Assembly (NCBI GenBank): GCA_934133115.1
Contig: CAKPAV010000110.1
Location: 1-6,057 of the forward strand
DNA from: an uncultured Bacilli bacterium
GTDB lineage: Bacteria; Bacillota_I; Bacilli_A; RFN20; CAG-826
DNA: 6,057 nt
Direction of reading: 5' to 3'
Shown here: positions 5,746 to 6,057 of the stretch, in pieces
Layout: each line of letters begins with the position of its first letter
Position numbering within the stretch: the stretch's first letter is position 1
Position numbers and translations under genes: made by a program
Notes under the pieces: generated by a model
Seen by the model: only the letters and a program-made list of their open reading frames with translations
Database searches by the model: none
Told to the model about the DNA's origin: nothing

Positions 5746-6057
5746 ATGAACAAAATTATTTTAACTGGTGATCGTCCAACAGGAAAATTACATATAGGTC
5801 ACTATGTTGGAAGTTTAAGAAGACGTGTAGAACTTCAAAATACAAATGAATTTGATGAAATTTATATTATGATTGCGGATGCTCAAGCTTTAACGGATAA
5901 TGCGGAAAATCCATCAAAAATAAGAGACAATTTAATGGAAGTTGTACTTGATTATTTATCAGTAGGAATTGATCCAACTAAAGCAACAATATTTGTTCAA
6001 TCTTCAATTCCGGCTTTAACAGAACTTAATATGTACTATTTAAATTTAGTAACAGTT
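5746..6057 (+). CDS. trpS: Tryptophanyl-tRNA synthetase (3' partial)
   Basis: The first 104 codons are present and the gene runs off the right edge. The enzyme charges tRNA-Trp with tryptophan using ATP in the cytosol. The start '[20 protein letters not shown]' (5-24) contains the class I HIGH motif (16-19) in its TrpRS setting, and '[10 protein letters not shown]' (42-51) matches the active-site segment of TrpRS. The KMSKS motif is beyond the window. AGGAGTGAT (5734-5742) precedes the ATG and fixes the start. The GDRPTGKLH form is the variant seen in many Bacillota. It probably has its own promoter in the 83-base gap after the ABC gene, and no Trp-responsive leader is visible. Confidence 0.96.
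   Translation, partial: MNKIILTGDRPTGKLHIGHYVGSLRRRVELQNTNEFDEIYIMIADAQALTDNAENPSKIRDNLMEVVLDYLSVGIDPTKATIFVQSSIPALTELNMYYLNLVTV

Noticed and set aside
1..6057. CRISPR arrays, insertion sequences, tRNA or rRNA genes
   Set aside because: No spaced direct repeats, transposase motifs, terminal inverted repeats, or tRNA/rRNA-like sequence were seen on either strand.

Overview
The window comes from a very AT-rich bacterial chromosome, roughly 30% G+C by eye. It has strong GGAGG-type ribosome binding sites, AT-biased codons and compact gene packing. This fits a low-GC Gram-positive lineage (Bacillota, Erysipelotrichia/Mollicutes-like or related gut Bacilli). TGG encodes Trp throughout and no reading frame needs TGA read as Trp, so the ordinary bacterial code applies. 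The species cannot be named from the window.

Left part (1-1876): a large gene enters from the left edge. It encodes a LicC/PntC-like nucleotidyltransferase domain fused to an iron-type alcohol dehydrogenase that most resembles phosphonoacetaldehyde reductase. Together these suggest reduction of phosphonoacetaldehyde to 2-hydroxyethylphosphonate (HEP) and its activation as a CMP-type donor. That would be the end of a phosphonate-decoration pathway whose earlier genes should lie to the left. A small unknown ORF converges on it with an 11-bp overlap.

Middle part (1901-3883): a DUF5662-family protein gene converges, with a 1-bp gap, on a minus-strand gene for a membrane-anchored XRE regulator. 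The regulator is divergent from a hemolysin III (HlyIII/PAQR-like) gene. The intergenic region between them holds a near-ideal promoter for the regulator, a TATAAT box for the HlyIII gene, and inverted repeats between them that look like an operator. The HlyIII gene carries a one-base frameshift near its 3' end that removes the conserved C-terminal HxxxH metal site.

Right part (3871-6057): a promoter and a rho-independent terminator are interleaved, followed by a complete half-size ABC exporter gene of the MsbA/YwjA type. After a short leader comes the start of trpS (tryptophanyl-tRNA synthetase), which runs off the right edge.

The genes do not form one operon. The window is a patchwork of short transcription units. 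The two most notable points are the fused phosphonate-type enzyme and the divergent XRE/HlyIII pair with its frameshift. Every gap between genes is shorter than 300 bases.
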